This document shows, piece after piece, positions 38,072-38,141 of a stretch of DNA of 38,141 bases. Positions within the stretch are counted from its first letter, which is position 1, and each line of letters begins with the position of its first letter. The position numbers and the translations under genes are program-made. This DNA comes from an uncultured Flavobacteriales bacterium. GTDB lineage: Bacteria > Bacteroidota > Bacteroidia > Flavobacteriales_D > Sanyastnellaceae. Location of the stretch: contig CALGEI010000044.1 of NCBI GenBank assembly GCA_937881575.1, positions 1 through 38,141 on the forward strand, in the 5' to 3' direction. The notes under the pieces are model-generated. The model did not search any database, had not been told where the DNA came from, and saw only the letters and a list, made by a program, of their open reading frames with translations.

Positions 38072-38141
38072 TGGTACTACCGGGATTCGAACCTGGGACA
38101 CGCGGATTTTCAATCCGCTGCTCTACCAACTGAGCTATAGT
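38072..38141 (-). tRNA. tRNA-Phe (anticodon GAA), 5' end cut by the window
   Basis: On the minus strand the D-arm (GCTC/GAGC), the anticodon stem GCGGA/TCCGC around TTGAAAA (anticodon GAA) and the T-arm with loop TTCGAAT are clear. The acceptor 3' strand is TAGTACC with discriminator A (complement of 38072). The visible 5' strand is ACTA, so three bases lie beyond the window edge. The genomic sequence after the discriminator is CGA, so CCA is not encoded. The T-stem CCAGG/CCCGG contains one A-C mismatch (positions 51 and 63). Confidence 0.93.

Noticed and set aside
37992-38129. N-terminal extension of aroB reading through the tRNA-Phe antisense
   Set aside because: The extra residues (VEQRIENPRVPGSNPGS) are the usual artefact of translating a tRNA complement, and a terminator separates the two genes.
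1-38141. Search for mobile elements, prophage, CRISPR arrays, rRNA and defence genes
   Set aside because: No transposase, integrase, phage gene, spaced repeat array, rRNA or recognised defence gene was seen; the region looks like conserved core genome.

Overview
The window reads as chromosomal core sequence from a member of the Bacteroidota, most likely a Flavobacteriales lineage with about 50% GC (possibly marine, Cryomorphaceae/Schleiferiaceae-like; the rank is my inference). The evidence is a fused lpxC-fabZ gene in an lpxD-lpxC/fabZ-lpxA run, a PorV C-terminus, two secreted proteins with type IX secretion (T9SS) sorting domains (one type A, one type B), a pdhA-pdhC pair without pdhB, and repeated use of the Bacteroidota -7 promoter box TAnnTTTG. 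I see no insertion sequence, prophage, CRISPR array or rRNA. Gene density is very high and no gap between genes exceeds about 220 bases.

Layout. 1-0.9 kb: end of porV, then ispF. 0.9-2.3 kb (minus): a VTC-domain protein and a DUF4956 membrane protein. 2.5-4.96 kb: pyruvate dehydrogenase E1-alpha and E2, closed by a strong terminator. 5.0-8.9 kb: recG and a Trp-rich anchored beta-propeller-like protein. 8.9-10.0 kb (minus): acyl-CoA dehydrogenase. 10.1-17.3 kb: anmK, a Glu/Leu-type dehydrogenase, nhaD, exbB-exbD-tonB and folC. 17.3-20.6 kb (minus): O-methyltransferase-like protein, orphan histidine kinase and gpmI. 20.6-22.1 kb: tRNA-Val, a Brp/Blh retinal-forming oxygenase and a DUF805 protein. 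22.2-24.5 kb (minus): large T9SS type B cargo protein. 24.6-29.0 kb: LolD/MacB-type ATPase, asnS, rpoN and a PAP2-like membrane protein. 29.0-30.0 kb (minus): galE. 30.1-31.9 kb: an Hpt-like protein lacking its phospho-acceptor His, then a DUF4301 protein. 31.9-32.8 kb (minus): T9SS type A cargo. 32.9-38.0 kb (minus): aroB, lpxD, lpxC/fabZ, lpxA and an ABC ATPase. The window ends inside tRNA-Phe.

The genes are mostly housekeeping: isoprenoid (ispF), retinal (blh), lipid A (lpx), shikimate (aroB), folate (folC), glycolysis (gpmI), pyruvate oxidation, translation (asnS, tRNAs), transcription (rpoN), DNA repair (recG), peptidoglycan recycling (anmK), sodium homeostasis (nhaD), and energised outer-membrane import and protein export (exbB-exbD-tonB, porV and its cargo).

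The most notable signal that is not itself a gene is a promoter pattern. At four transcription-unit starts an exact TAnnTTTG box ends only 4-5 nucleotides before the start codon (galE, lpxD, DUF4301, methyltransferase). Three more show a one-mismatch version at the same distance (VTC, histidine kinase, blh). This predicts leaderless mRNAs. Other genes (pdhA, the amino-acid dehydrogenase, acyl-CoA dehydrogenase) have the box 20-60 nucleotides upstream. Further points of interest are the pseudo-Hpt protein, blh with no rhodopsin beside it, the VTC/DUF4956 pair, the kinase-gpmI overlap, and an Ile at the GalE substrate gatekeeper position.
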